Of a stretch of 64,000 nucleotides of DNA, positions 17,590 to 26,387 are shown piece after piece (the first letter of the stretch is position 1; each line of letters opens with the position of its first letter). Source of the DNA: Vulcanimicrobiota bacterium (GTDB taxonomy: Bacteria; Vulcanimicrobiota; Vulcanimicrobiia; Vulcanimicrobiales; Vulcanimicrobiaceae); NCBI GenBank assembly GCA_003140215.1, contig PLJL01000004.1, positions 528,193 to 592,192 on the forward strand, written 5' to 3'. Below the pieces are notes generated by a model, which had not been told where the DNA came from, ran no database searches, and worked only from the letters and a program-made list of their open reading frames with translations. The translations under genes and the position numbers were made by a program.

Positions 17590-18746
17590 CCGCCGGCGTC
17601 GTCGTCGTCGGCGGTGGGGTGATCGGTGCCAGCGTCGCCTATCACTTGGCGGCGCGCGGTGCGGACGACGTCCTCGTGCTGGATCGCGCGCGCGGCCCGG
17701 GTGCGGGCAGCACGGGACGCGCGACCGGCGGCTTCCGGGTGCAGTTCTCGACCGCCGTCAACGTGCGGCTCTCGTTGCTCGCGCGCGCGCAGCTCGAGCG
17801 CTTCGCCGCGGAGGTCGGCGGCGATTGCGGGTATCGCCCGGCGGGCTATCTCTGGATCGCGGAGACGGACGCGCAGCTCGCTTCCCTCCGCGCGGCGCTC
17901 GCCGTGCAACGTGGCGCCGGCGTCGAGGACGCGGTCGAAGTCGACGCGCGGACGATCGCGACGCTCAATCCCGCGCTGCAAATCGCCGGGATCGCCGGTG
18001 GAACCTATTGCCCCAGCGACGGCTTCATCCGGCCCCTGCAGATCCTCGACGGCTATCGGCTCGCGGCGCAGCGCCGCGGTGTGCGGTTCGACTGGGAAGC
18101 CGAGGTCGTGGGATTTCGGCGCGCGTCCGGCGGGGAGATCGTGGCGGTGCAAACGCCGCACGGCGAGATCGCGACCGGAGCCGTGGTCAACGCCGCCGGA
18201 GCGTGGGCCGGCGGCGTGGCGCAGCTCGCCGGCGTCGACCTTCCGGTCACACCGCTGCGCCGTCAGGTTGCCGTCACGGTACCGACCGCCGTGCTGCCCG
18301 TTGCGATGCCGATGACGCTCTACGCCGGCGACGGCTTTCACCTGCGCGAACGCGATGGGCGCGTGCTGCTGTTGCTGCCGGCGTCCGGCGCTGCGGATCC
18401 GTTCGACGACGCGGTCGACCCGGCGTGGATCGATGCCGTGGTCGCGCTGGCGCGGCGCCGGGTCCCGGCATTAGCCGCCGTGCCGATCGACCGCGCGGCA
18501 TGCTGGGCCGGGCTCTACGAGATGTCGCCCGACGGGAACGCGATCCTCGGCGCCCTGCCCGCGGTGCCGAATCTGTTTCACGCCGCCGGCGCGTCGGGGC
18601 ACGGTGTGATGCATGCGCCGGCGCTGGGACGACTGCTCGCGGAGATCTTGCTCGACGGCGCGGCGTCGTCGCTCGCCGACGTCTCGGCGCTGCGCCCCGA
18701 CCGCTTCGACGCCGCGCGCGCGCCGGCGCAGATCGACCGGCTATGA
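17580..18746 (+). CDS. FAD-dependent oxidoreductase, DAO/sarcosine oxidase-like
   Basis: 388 residues from the ATG at 17580. The N-terminus is a Rossmann dinucleotide site, VVVVGGGVIGASVAYHLA, followed by a conserved STGRATGGFRVQF segment, as in sarcosine oxidase beta, glycine oxidase and D-amino acid dehydrogenases. Near the end, LYEMSPDGNAILG and HAAGASGHGVMHAPALGRLL match the FAD-binding C-terminal motif of the DAO superfamily. The reaction is predicted to be oxidation of an N-methyl or amino group. It overlaps the ABC permease gene by ten bases, an odd partner for an exporter, so the unit may handle an amine-containing compound. Confidence 0.82.
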   Translation: MGLAAGVVVVGGGVIGASVAYHLAARGADDVLVLDRARGPGAGSTGRATGGFRVQFSTAVNVRLSLLARAQLERFAAEVGGDCGYRPAGYLWIAETDAQLASLRAALAVQRGAGVEDAVEVDARTIATLNPALQIAGIAGGTYCPSDGFIRPLQILDGYRLAAQRRGVRFDWEAEVVGFRRASGGEIVAVQTPHGEIATGAVVNAAGAWAGGVAQLAGVDLPVTPLRRQVAVTVPTAVLPVAMPMTLYAGDGFHLRERDGRVLLLLPASGAADPFDDAVDPAWIDAVVALARRRVPALAAVPIDRAACWAGLYEMSPDGNAILGALPAVPNLFHAAGASGHGVMHAPALGRLLAEILLDGAASSLADVSALRPDRFDAARAPAQIDRL

Positions 18747-18750
18747 GCGC

Positions 18751-20427
18751 CTAGCGGACCACCAGACCGGCGCTGAGCGCGCGGCTGGCGTCGGCGCGAA
18801 GATAGGACGCCGCGGTGAGCGCGTAGCGTGCGCCCAGCGGAATGCGCACGCTGCCCTCGATGCTGCCGCCCCGCAACACCAGATCGAACCGCGTCGGCGC
18901 GTCCCAGGTGAGCCAGGCGACGTCGCGGTAGAAGCGGCGGCGAATGGTGATCGTGTCGAGCGGTCCGCCCGGATAGAGCGGCGCGGTCGCATCGAGCATG
19001 TCGCCGTCGCGCACCGTCCACGCGCGCACCGAGAGGCGCGGTGCCAACTCCCAGCCCAGCGATGCGGCGAAGCCGCGGTTCACCGCCGTCGGCGCCAGGT
19101 CGCCCTCGGTGTACGACACCACCGACGCTTGCAAGCGGTGATGATCGGAAAACGCGATTCCGAACTCACCCAACGATCCCCGGGCCAGCGCGTAGCCGGG
19201 GGTGCCCAAGGTGGACGCACCGGCCCCCGCGTGCAGCGTCACGTTGCTGCCCAGCGGCGCGTCGATGCCCAGCGAGGGCAGCAGCGAGTACGCCGAGCTG
19301 GCCCCGTTGCCGTAGTTGTGCTCGTCGCCGTACGCCAGCGCGAGCGCGGCGCTGACGCGCACGACGTTGCCGCGCGCGGTGCCCAGGACGAGCGCCGCGT
19401 CGTGGTGTTGCGCGTCGGCGCTGCCGAAGTTGAGGCGCTCGCTGCGAAACCGGGCCCGTACCGCGATCGCATCGGGGCCGCGCCCGGTCGCATCGAAGGA
19501 CGCATCCGCGACGCTCCCGGAGTCGCGCGACGCACCCAGCGCGTCGGCGTTGTCGGTCGTGAGCGCGAATCGCGCCGCGATGTCGATGCGCTGCGTCGCC
19601 GTGTTGAAGTTGGCGCCGGCACCGGAGTAGTGCACGCCGGGAGCGTCGCCGACCACGGCTACGACGCCGGCGGTAACCGGGCCGATGACGTCCGAGGCGT
19701 GCGCCGCGACGAGCCGGCGCGGGCCGTCGGAATCCCACGAGGTCGCGGCCAGCACCGCGGTGCGCGTTCCGATCCGCAGCGCGGCGTCGCCGTTGGTCGC
19801 CCGCGCCGTGTCGAGCCGGTCGAACAGCCGCGCATCGATCACGCCGCCGCCGCCGCGATCGCCGTACCACGGTGCTTCGAGCGCACCGTGCACGTCGAGC
19901 GCTCCGATCGCGTGCGCGGGGAGCAGGCTCGTCGTGTCGCCGCCGTCGCCGCGGCGATAGAACGGAAGCTCCTCGACCGTGGCGACGCCGTGGCCGCGCG
20001 AGAGCCAGCGGTCGCTTACGGCCGTCGGAAAGGCCACCCGGTAGGGCACGACGGAGGCGATCGCGGCGAACGTTCCGGCCGGGAGCGCGGCGATGTCGGC
20101 GGCCGTCGGGACGCGGTCGGCCGCCCGGTGGCGGCGCACGATCCCGGCCACCGGCGAACCGTCGGCCGGGACCGCGATGCGCAGCGGCTCGGCGTTGTCG
20201 GCGGTCACCAAAACGGCCGCCGGCCGGGCGGGGGTAGCGAGGGCGAACGTACCGTCGCGGGCCGTGCGGTCGCGCGCGAGCACCGTTCCCTGGGCGTCGA
20301 GGGCCGCGACCCGCGCCCCCACGACGACCGCGCCGTCCTGGTCGCGCAGCGCTCCGACGAGCAGTTCGTCGGCCGCCGCCGGCGCCTGCGCTCCGCAGGC
20401 GAGCAGCGTGACCAGAACCCCTTTCAT
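18751..20427 (-). CDS. Outer-membrane beta-barrel protein with carboxypeptidase-regulatory-like N-domain
   Basis: 558 residues from the ATG at 20427; further upstream the frame is antisense to a secreted-protein gene. A signal peptide (cut near AAADE) is followed by a CarboxypepD_reg-like Ig domain (about 22-95), a plug-like region (about 100-190) and then a long series of alternating amphipathic strands. That is the pattern of a TonB-receptor-like barrel, although no TonB box is obvious. It probably sits in the outer membrane as a transporter or adhesin. It is divergent from the small secreted protein and TPR gene. Confidence 0.6.
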   Translation of the reverse strand: MKGVLVTLLACGAQAPAAADELLVGALRDQDGAVVVGARVAALDAQGTVLARDRTARDGTFALATPARPAAVLVTADNAEPLRIAVPADGSPVAGIVRRHRAADRVPTAADIAALPAGTFAAIASVVPYRVAFPTAVSDRWLSRGHGVATVEELPFYRRGDGGDTTSLLPAHAIGALDVHGALEAPWYGDRGGGGVIDARLFDRLDTARATNGDAALRIGTRTAVLAATSWDSDGPRRLVAAHASDVIGPVTAGVVAVVGDAPGVHYSGAGANFNTATQRIDIAARFALTTDNADALGASRDSGSVADASFDATGRGPDAIAVRARFRSERLNFGSADAQHHDAALVLGTARGNVVRVSAALALAYGDEHNYGNGASSAYSLLPSLGIDAPLGSNVTLHAGAGASTLGTPGYALARGSLGEFGIAFSDHHRLQASVVSYTEGDLAPTAVNRGFAASLGWELAPRLSVRAWTVRDGDMLDATAPLYPGGPLDTITIRRRFYRDVAWLTWDAPTRFDLVLRGGSIEGSVRIPLGARYALTAASYLRADASRALSAGLVVR

Positions 20428-20461
20428 GAACGCTTCACGAGCATGGTGTAGCATGGTCGGC

Positions 20462-20695
20462 ATGAGGAGCTTCGGGCGCTGGGCGATCGCCGGGGTGCTC
20501 GCGCTCGGCGCGTGTGCCGGTGCCGCCGCAGGCGCGGAGCTCCTGCTCGACGACCCGGCCTCGCTGGTCGTCAGCGCGCCTCCTGCGCTGCTCGGGCCCA
20601 TCAACGAAGGCGGCCGTTCCGGTTGGAACTGCCCGCCCGAACGCGCGGCGCTCGCGCGTACCGCCGCCGCCGCAGCAGCTCTCCCGCGCGAGTGA
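20462..20695 (+). CDS. Small secreted or lipoprotein-like protein
   Basis: 77 residues from the ATG at 20462 (an ATG nine bases earlier is equally possible; neither has a strong ribosome site). It is mostly a signal sequence, WAIAGVLALGACAGAAAGAE, containing a lipobox-like LGAC, followed by a short Pro/Ala-rich mature peptide with a single Cys (WNCPPERAA). Its stop lies one base before the TPR gene start, so they are cotranslated. Function unknown. Confidence 0.5.
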   Translation: MRSFGRWAIAGVLALGACAGAAAGAELLLDDPASLVVSAPPALLGPINEGGRSGWNCPPERAALARTAAAAAALPRE

Positions 20696-20696
20696 C

Positions 20697-21500
20697 ATGA
20701 GGGGCCTGGCCGTCGCGTCGCTGCTCGCGTTCGCCGTGGCGTCCGCGGTAGCATCGGCGCAATCCTACCCTGGTCCGGGCGCACCGTCCCGCTCGACCGA
20801 CGCCCGCACGCTGCTCGAACAGGCGCGCGACCGGGAGGTCCACGAGCGCTTCATGCGCGGGGTAAGCGCCGAGGAGCGGGGCGACTGGAAGGCCGCGGTC
20901 GCGGAGTTCCGGCGTGCCGTCATGCTCGACTTGCCCGAACCGCGCGGCTCGACGGCGCGCTACGACCTCGCCTTGGCCGAGATGCACGTGGGTCACGCCG
21001 ACGACGCCGCGACATTGCTCGAGGAGGCGCTCCATCGTGATCCGCGTTTCGCGGCGGCGGCGGCGAACCTCGTTGCGGTCCAACTCTTTCGCGGCGACCT
21101 GGCGGCTGCGCGCCGCGCCGCCGACCGGTTTTTGGAGATCGCGCCGAGCTCGGTCTTGGCACGTTACGGGCGCGGCCTGACCGCACTGCGCGCCGGCGAC
21201 ATGGCCACCGCGCGGACCGATTTTCGCGCGCTTATCGACGCCGACCCCGCCTACGCCCCCGCCCATTACGATCTCGCGCTGGTAGAGTTGCGCGCCGGAC
21301 GCGACGAGGCTGCACGCGCCGAGCTCGAGCACGCGCTGGCGCTTTCCCCGGGCTACGCGCGCGCGCGTTTCGCGCTGGGCACGGTGTTGATGCGCGACGG
21401 CCGGCGCGCGGACGCGCGCGTCGCATTCGATCGCTGCGCGCGCGACGCCGCAGATCCGGTGCTGCGCGCGCTCGCCATCGATCTGCGCGACAAGCTCTAA
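20697..21500 (+). CDS. Periplasmic TPR-repeat protein
   Basis: 267 residues with a signal peptide (cut near SAVASAQ, residue 22) and about six tetratricopeptide repeats spanning 45-260; typical units are WKAAVAEFRRAVMLDLPEP and AAPHYDLALVELRAG-like helices. TPR proteins act as protein-protein scaffolds. It begins one base after the stop of the small secreted protein, so the two form one unit, and it lies opposite the outer-membrane barrel gene, which hints at a role in envelope assembly. That role is inference. Confidence 0.75.
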   Translation: MRGLAVASLLAFAVASAVASAQSYPGPGAPSRSTDARTLLEQARDREVHERFMRGVSAEERGDWKAAVAEFRRAVMLDLPEPRGSTARYDLALAEMHVGHADDAATLLEEALHRDPRFAAAAANLVAVQLFRGDLAAARRAADRFLEIAPSSVLARYGRGLTALRAGDMATARTDFRALIDADPAYAPAHYDLALVELRAGRDEAARAELEHALALSPGYARARFALGTVLMRDGRRADARVAFDRCARDAADPVLRALAIDLRDKL

Positions 21501-21516
21501 CAGCCGCGGGCCGCTG

Positions 21517-22113
21517 TCAGCCGTGGCGGGACGCGGCGCGTAGGTAGCCCAGCAGCTCGCCGTCGGCGCTCGTCGAGAGCATCACCAGACGCGCCGGCAG
21601 ACCGTGCGCGTCGAGGACGTACGCGAACGTGCCGTGGAATTGCCCGTCGAGCCGCGCGACGTTGAACGCATCGAGCAGCGCGCGGACGTCCGCCGGCCGT
21701 CCGCTGGCCCAGCGCCACCGCCCCGCATCGGCGTGAAAGCCGCGCGCCAAGCCGGCCATCGCGATCGGCGGATCGTGCTCGGGGTCCAGCGTCACGGTGA
21801 GCAGGCGCGCATCGATACGACCGCGCCCCAGCGCGGCGGAGAGCCGCGCGAAGAGCGCCTCGGCGATCGGGCAAGCGTCTCCGCAGCGTGCCGCGACGAA
21901 GATCACGGCCGTCGGGCGGCGCAAGTCGCGCAGCGTGAAACGCGCTCCGTTCTGATCGATCAACGGGATGTCGCGCGCGTCGCGAGGGACGCCGGCGCCG
22001 GCGCGCGCCGGGTGGGCCGGAACCGCCGCCTGCGTCCCCGCCGGAGCCCCGAGCGACGCCGCGAACGCCACGGCGAGGGCGGCGACTGCCCGCCGGATGC
22101 GCTGCGGGAACAT
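21517..22113 (-). CDS. SCO1/SenC-family copper chaperone or thiol-disulfide protein
   Basis: 198 residues from the ATG at 22113, with GGTGGAGG upstream at good spacing. A signal peptide precedes a thioredoxin-like domain whose redox site is ARCGDACPIAEALF (Cys-x3-Cys). A matching His in GQFHGTFAYVLDAHG sits where SCO1 proteins bind copper. SCO1 loads copper into cytochrome oxidase CuA. The site order fits, although the strand before the Cys pair is short. Downstream on the other strand are a two-component pair, a cupredoxin and a cytochrome c fusion, so a periplasmic redox or copper group is likely. Confidence 0.75.
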   Translation of the reverse strand: MFPQRIRRAVAALAVAFAASLGAPAGTQAAVPAHPARAGAGVPRDARDIPLIDQNGARFTLRDLRRPTAVIFVAARCGDACPIAEALFARLSAALGRGRIDARLLTVTLDPEHDPPIAMAGLARGFHADAGRWRWASGRPADVRALLDAFNVARLDGQFHGTFAYVLDAHGLPARLVMLSTSADGELLGYLRAASRHG

Positions 22114-22249
22114 GGCTACCTCCACCGGTGAGTGCGCATCGGGCTTAGGCTAGGCACGCGCGCTGAGGCGCAGATGAAGCGATCGCCGCGGCGCTTTCAG
22201 GAAGTCTTCACACAACGGAGCTTGCGCGCAGGGAGCGAAACGACGAAGC

Positions 22250-22918
22250 GTGCGCATCCTCGTGATCGAAGACCAGCGCGAGATCGCCGACGCCGTGCGC
22301 GCGATGCTCGAACGGCGCAAGTACGCCGTCGACGTCGCCGGCGACGGTGAGAGCGGCTTCGACATGTTACTGCGCGGCACGTACGATGCGGCGATCATCG
22401 ACGTGGTCCTACCCGGGCGCGACGGTTTTGCGCTGTGCCGCGATGCACGCGCCGACGGAGTCTCCACGCCGGTCCTCTTTCTGACGGCTCGCGATGCGGT
22501 CGAGGACCGCGTGCGCGGTCTCGACGCGGGCGCCGACGACTACCTGGTCAAGCCCTTCGTCGAAGACGAGCTCGCGGCGCGGTTGCGCGCGCTGCTGCGC
22601 CGCGGCGCGCTGCCGATCCACGCCACCCTCGCCGTCGGCGACCTCGTCGTCGACCGCGGTGCGCGTGCGGTGCGCGTCGCGGGCCGCGAGGTCCCCCTGG
22701 GCGCGACCGAGTTTCGGCTCATCGAGTATCTGGCCGCCAACGCGGGGATCGCCGTCACGCGAGCGCAGATTCTCGAGCGCGTCTGGGGCGACGATTTCGA
22801 CGGGTCGAGCAACGTCGTCGACGTCTACGTCAGCGCGGTCCGCAAGAAGCTCAACGCGGTCGGCGCGCCGAACCGTATCGCGACGGTGTGGGGAGTGGGG
22901 TACTCATTGCACTCATAG
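22250..22918 (+). CDS. OmpR/PhoB-family response regulator
   Basis: 222 residues from a GTG. The receiver domain (1-115) has the acidic pocket in LVIEDQ, the phosphoacceptor Asp in AAIIDVVLPGRDG, Thr in FLTARD, and Lys in YLVKPF. The C-terminal winged-helix DNA-binding domain (about 125-220) ends in NRIATVWGVGYSLHS, the standard OmpR ending. It overlaps the downstream histidine kinase gene and is cotranslated with it. The genes that follow (cupredoxin, cytochrome) are plausible targets. Confidence 0.93.
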   Translation: MRILVIEDQREIADAVRAMLERRKYAVDVAGDGESGFDMLLRGTYDAAIIDVVLPGRDGFALCRDARADGVSTPVLFLTARDAVEDRVRGLDAGADDYLVKPFVEDELAARLRALLRRGALPIHATLAVGDLVVDRGARAVRVAGREVPLGATEFRLIEYLAANAGIAVTRAQILERVWGDDFDGSSNVVDVYVSAVRKKLNAVGAPNRIATVWGVGYSLHS

Positions 22919-23808
22919 TCGCGCGGCTGTGCGCATCCTATTTGGCGATCCTGGTCGTCGTGCTCGTCGTCGTCGACGTCGCCGCGTACCTCTACTTGGC
23001 CGCGCACCAGCGCGATCTGCTCCAGCCGATCCTGAGCACGCCCGAAGGCTCAGCCGTCTATGCCGCGCAGCTGCGCAAGATCGCCTTGGGGCTCGCGCTC
23101 GCCGACCTACCGGTGCTCGTCGTCGCCGGCGCGGCGGCTTACGCGCTGGCGCTGATCTCGGTGCGGCCGTTGGTCGCCGCCCGGGAACGTGAGGCGCGCT
23201 TCGCCGCCGAGGCGGCTCACGAGCTGCGCACGCCGCTGGCGCAGATCGCGAGCATCGCGCAGATCGCCCACGGCACCAACGCCGACGACGCTCTGGCGCG
23301 CATCGCGGCGCTGGCGCTCGATGCCTCGGGCACGATCAGCGATCTGCTCGCGCTCGTCCGTGAGGAGCGCGTCGCGCCCAAGCTCTCGGAGCCGGTCGAT
23401 CTCGGTGCGCTGGCGCGCTCGGCGGTCGAAGGGTGGCGCCGCGACGGGCTTCGCTACGACCTCACCGCCTCCGAGCAGTGCTGGGTCGAAGGCGACGAAC
23501 GGCGCTTGCGGCGCCTGGCCGAGAACTTGCTCGATAATGCCGGGCGGCACGCGCGCACCCAGGTCCTGGTGCGCGTCGCGCCCGACGGTGCACGCATCGC
23601 GCTCAGCGTCGAAGACGACGGGCCCGGGGTTGCACCCGAGTTGCGCGAGCGCATCTTCGAGCGCTTCGTGCGAGCCGACGACGACGATCGCGGTAGCGGC
23701 CTGGGACTGGCGATCTGCCGCGCGATCGCGCGCGCGCACGGCGGCGATCTCGTGCTCGAAGACCGCAGCCGCTTCGTGGCCCGCCTCCCGAGATTCGAAG
23801 TAACGTGA
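22888..23808 (+). CDS. Sensor histidine kinase, partner of the adjacent regulator
   Basis: 306 residues if it starts at the GTG at 22888, inside the regulator's last ten codons; no better start is visible before the first membrane segment. Two membrane helices (about 8-32 and 62-85) flank a very short periplasmic loop. The H-box is AAHELRTPLAQIAS, followed by the N-box LAENLLDNAGRHA, the G1 box VEDDGPGVAPE and the G2 box GSGLGLAI. With so small a sensor loop it probably senses within the membrane. Translation is coupled to the response regulator. Confidence 0.88.
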   Translation: MGSGVLIALIVARLCASYLAILVVVLVVVDVAAYLYLAAHQRDLLQPILSTPEGSAVYAAQLRKIALGLALADLPVLVVAGAAAYALALISVRPLVAAREREARFAAEAAHELRTPLAQIASIAQIAHGTNADDALARIAALALDASGTISDLLALVREERVAPKLSEPVDLGALARSAVEGWRRDGLRYDLTASEQCWVEGDERRLRRLAENLLDNAGRHARTQVLVRVAPDGARIALSVEDDGPGVAPELRERIFERFVRADDDDRGSGLGLAICRAIARAHGGDLVLEDRSRFVARLPRFEVT

Positions 23809-23875
23809 AAGCTTTCTGAAGGCGTCGCGCGATCGGCTTCATGCGGCTCTCAGGGCCGCAGTCGAGGATCGATCG

Positions 23876-24328
23876 GTGCGAATCACTTCGCTCCTCCTTG
23901 TCTTGGGATTGGCTGGTTGCACTCCCGGTGCGCCGCCCGCCGGAACCGGGACCGCCGCCGCGGCGACGACGATGATCGACGTCTCACTCACGTCGTCGAC
24001 CGCCGTCGCGACGGCGTTCGGGAGCGCGGGCGGCTTTTCGCCTTCCATCACCACCGTCGCGCTCGGCTCGACCGTGCGCTTCGTGAACGTCGACTCGTTC
24101 GCGCACACCGCATCGTCGTTCGGCGGCGCCGCGTTTCCGGCGGCGTCGCCGCTGGGCGCCGCGGCGCTCACCACCTCGGGCGCGACCCTCTCGGGCGGCT
24201 GGACCAGCGGCGCGCTGGGCGCCGGCGATGCGTCGCCGGTGCTAGTCGCCGATAAGCTCGGCACCTATCTGTACGGTTGTTTCTTCCACTACGGCGCGCC
24301 GATGCGGGGTGCCATCGTTGTGCAGTAG
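23876..24328 (+). CDS. Cupredoxin lipoprotein (plastocyanin-like)
   Basis: 150 residues from a GTG. The N-terminus is a lipoprotein signal (LLLVLGLAGCTPG). The mature domain has a blue-copper ligand set: His in DSFAHTASS, then Cys and His in YGCFFHYGAPM with the final Met as axial ligand. This predicts a type 1 copper electron carrier tethered to the membrane on the periplasmic face. The next gene overlaps its end by 20 bases and encodes a heme-containing outer-membrane protein, so the pair probably exchanges electrons. Confidence 0.82.
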   Translation: MRITSLLLVLGLAGCTPGAPPAGTGTAAAATTMIDVSLTSSTAVATAFGSAGGFSPSITTVALGSTVRFVNVDSFAHTASSFGGAAFPAASPLGAAALTTSGATLSGGWTSGALGAGDASPVLVADKLGTYLYGCFFHYGAPMRGAIVVQ

Positions 24329-25454
24329 CCGCGCCGCTCTCGCGGCGCTGAGCCTCGCCGCGGTCGCGGCATTGGCGCCGCAGCCGGCGCACGCGGTCCC
24401 GCTGTTCGCGCAGCGCTACAACCTGCAGTGCGGCGCCTGCCATTCGGTGCTGCCCGAGCTCAACGCGTTCGGCAACGCCTTTCGCGAGCGCGGCTACCGG
24501 CTCGACGGCGCGCCCAAGCACGGTACGACGATCGTGGCGCTGCGCGAGCAAGTCGGCTACGTGAAGGACCCCACCGACGGAACGACGCGGCGGGTGACGC
24601 CCGCGGGTGCGGTCCTCGGCGCGGTCGAGGTCGGGCGCGTCGAAGCCTTCGTGCACGAGAGCCTGGGCAGCGGCGGCGGCCCGTCCTCGCTGTTCTTGGG
24701 CTATCTCGCCTACGGCGATGCGCACTCGGGGGTGCTCTATCGGGCCGGATTGATGGAGCTGCCGCTGATCCATTCGCCGGGGCAGCGCAACGACACGCTC
24801 ACGACCTACGGCTACGAAGGGACCCTCACCGGCCTCAACGACCTGTCGCTGGCGACGCCGCGCTGGGGCTTCGAAGCGGAGCGCAACGTCGGCGCCGGGC
24901 GCATCAGCGCGACGCTGGCGGTGGCCAACGGCGGCGGATCGGCCTACGGCGGGAAGCCCGTCTCGACGGGGCGCTCGGAGTCGTTCGCCGCGCCGGAGCT
25001 CGGCCTGTACGCGCGCTTTCCGGTGCTCGACGACGTGCACGTCGGCGTCGACGCGCTCTCCGGCTCGCGCTCGATCGGGGTGAGCGCCCGGCCGGCGTTC
25101 GACGACCGGTACACCCGCCTGGGCACCAACCTCGAGGCGCGCCGCGGACGGCTCGAGTTTCTGGCCGAGCAATGGTGGGGCCGCGACTTCAACGCCGACG
25201 GCGGCGGCAACCGTCTCGACTCGGACGGCGGTTTCGTGCGCCTGCGCTGGCGGCTCGGCTCGCATGCGTACCTAGGGGTCCGCGAGGACGGCGCCGCGGC
25301 GCCGGCGGCGACTCGGTCGCTGCTCTGGTACGCCGAGGCGCACGTGACGCCGCATGCGCGGGTGCTGATCCAGCAGCGCCGGACCATCCCCGGCGGCCCC
25401 ACCACCCTCGAGGGTGCGCTGACCATCGGCATCCCCTGGCCGCGCGGCCAGTGA
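24309..25454 (+). CDS. Outer-membrane barrel-like protein with one c-type heme motif
   Basis: 381 residues from a GTG overlapping the cupredoxin gene by 20 bases. After a signal peptide (cut near AHA-VPLF) comes RYNLQCGACHSVLPELNAFG, a CxxCH heme c site at about residue 41. The rest (about 85-381) consists of alternating amphipathic strands ending in an aromatic-poor barrel-like C-terminus (LTIGIPWPRGQ). A barrel with a heme at its periplasmic end could carry electrons to or through the outer membrane. The gene order cupredoxin then heme barrel supports an electron-transfer role. Confidence 0.7.
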   Translation: MPSLCSSRAALAALSLAAVAALAPQPAHAVPLFAQRYNLQCGACHSVLPELNAFGNAFRERGYRLDGAPKHGTTIVALREQVGYVKDPTDGTTRRVTPAGAVLGAVEVGRVEAFVHESLGSGGGPSSLFLGYLAYGDAHSGVLYRAGLMELPLIHSPGQRNDTLTTYGYEGTLTGLNDLSLATPRWGFEAERNVGAGRISATLAVANGGGSAYGGKPVSTGRSESFAAPELGLYARFPVLDDVHVGVDALSGSRSIGVSARPAFDDRYTRLGTNLEARRGRLEFLAEQWWGRDFNADGGGNRLDSDGGFVRLRWRLGSHAYLGVREDGAAAPAATRSLLWYAEAHVTPHARVLIQQRRTIPGGPTTLEGALTIGIPWPRGQ

Positions 25455-25568
25455 AGGCGCGCGCTCTCTTAGGCCGTTTCCTGGTATAAGGCGAGCAACC
25501 GGAACGAAACCGGCTCGGTGCGCGCGGCGTCGAAGACGATGTCACCGCCCGAACCCTTGGAGCGCCTC

Positions 25569-26354
25569 ATGCTCGCGACACCAGCCCTTCGTTACATCAC
25601 GGTCGAAGCCGTCGACGGCGTTGCGGTCGTCACGCTGAACCGGCCCGAAAAACGCAACGCGCTCTCGCTCGATGTCATGGGCGAGCTGATGGCCAGCTTC
25701 GAAGCGATCGGCGCCGACCGCACGCTCAAGGTCGTGATCCTGCGCGCGCTCGGGCCGGCCTTCAGCGCCGGGCACGATCTGCGCGAGATGCTCGATCGCA
25801 GCGTCGCCGAGTACCGCACGACCTTCGACGCGTGCGTGCGGCTGATGGAGACGATCCAGACGATCCCTCAGCCGGTGATCGCCGAGGTCGCCGGGGTCGC
25901 CACGGCCGCCGGCTGCCAGCTCGTCGCGACCTGCGATCTCGCGGTGGCGTCCGCCGCCGCGACGTTCGCCACGCCGGGAGTGAAGATCGGACTGTTCTGC
26001 ACCACGCCGATGGTCGCGTTGACCCGCGCGATCGGCCGCAAGCGCGCGATGGAAATGCTGCTCACCGGCACGCCGATCGACGCGGCGACGGCGGCCGACT
26101 GGGGCCTGGTGAACCGCGTCGTCGCGTCCGAGGATTTGGAGCGGACGGTGCGCGAGCTGGCCACCGGCATCGCGTCGGCGGCCGGGTTCGTCATCGGGCT
26201 CGGCAAGGCGGCCTTCTACGCGCAGATCGATCTCGATCAGCCCAAGGCATACGCCTATGCCAAGGAAGTCATGTCGATGAACGCGCTGGCCGAGGATGCG
26301 CAGGAAGGGATGGGCGCGTTCGTCTCCAAGCGCGCCCCGGCGTGGAGATCCTGA
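25569..26354 (+). CDS. Enoyl-CoA hydratase/isomerase-family protein, ECHDC3-like
   Basis: 261 residues from the ATG at 25569, with TTGGAG seven bases upstream. The crotonase fold signatures are present: NRPEKRNALSLDVMGEL, AFSAGHDLREM (oxyanion hole), and ATAAGCQLVATCDLAVAS. The segment GVKIGLFCTTPMVALTRAIGRKRAMEM and the ending QEGMGAFVSKRAPAW match the ECHDC3 subgroup. The position where canonical hydratases keep the catalytic Glu is occupied by other residues, so the reaction is uncertain and may not be hydration. It stands alone and is followed by a structured intergenic region. Confidence 0.8.
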   Translation: MLATPALRYITVEAVDGVAVVTLNRPEKRNALSLDVMGELMASFEAIGADRTLKVVILRALGPAFSAGHDLREMLDRSVAEYRTTFDACVRLMETIQTIPQPVIAEVAGVATAAGCQLVATCDLAVASAAATFATPGVKIGLFCTTPMVALTRAIGRKRAMEMLLTGTPIDAATAADWGLVNRVVASEDLERTVRELATGIASAAGFVIGLGKAAFYAQIDLDQPKAYAYAKEVMSMNALAEDAQEGMGAFVSKRAPAWRS

Positions 26355-26387
26355 GAAGCTCGGACCTACGTATTCCTACGGAGAGCG

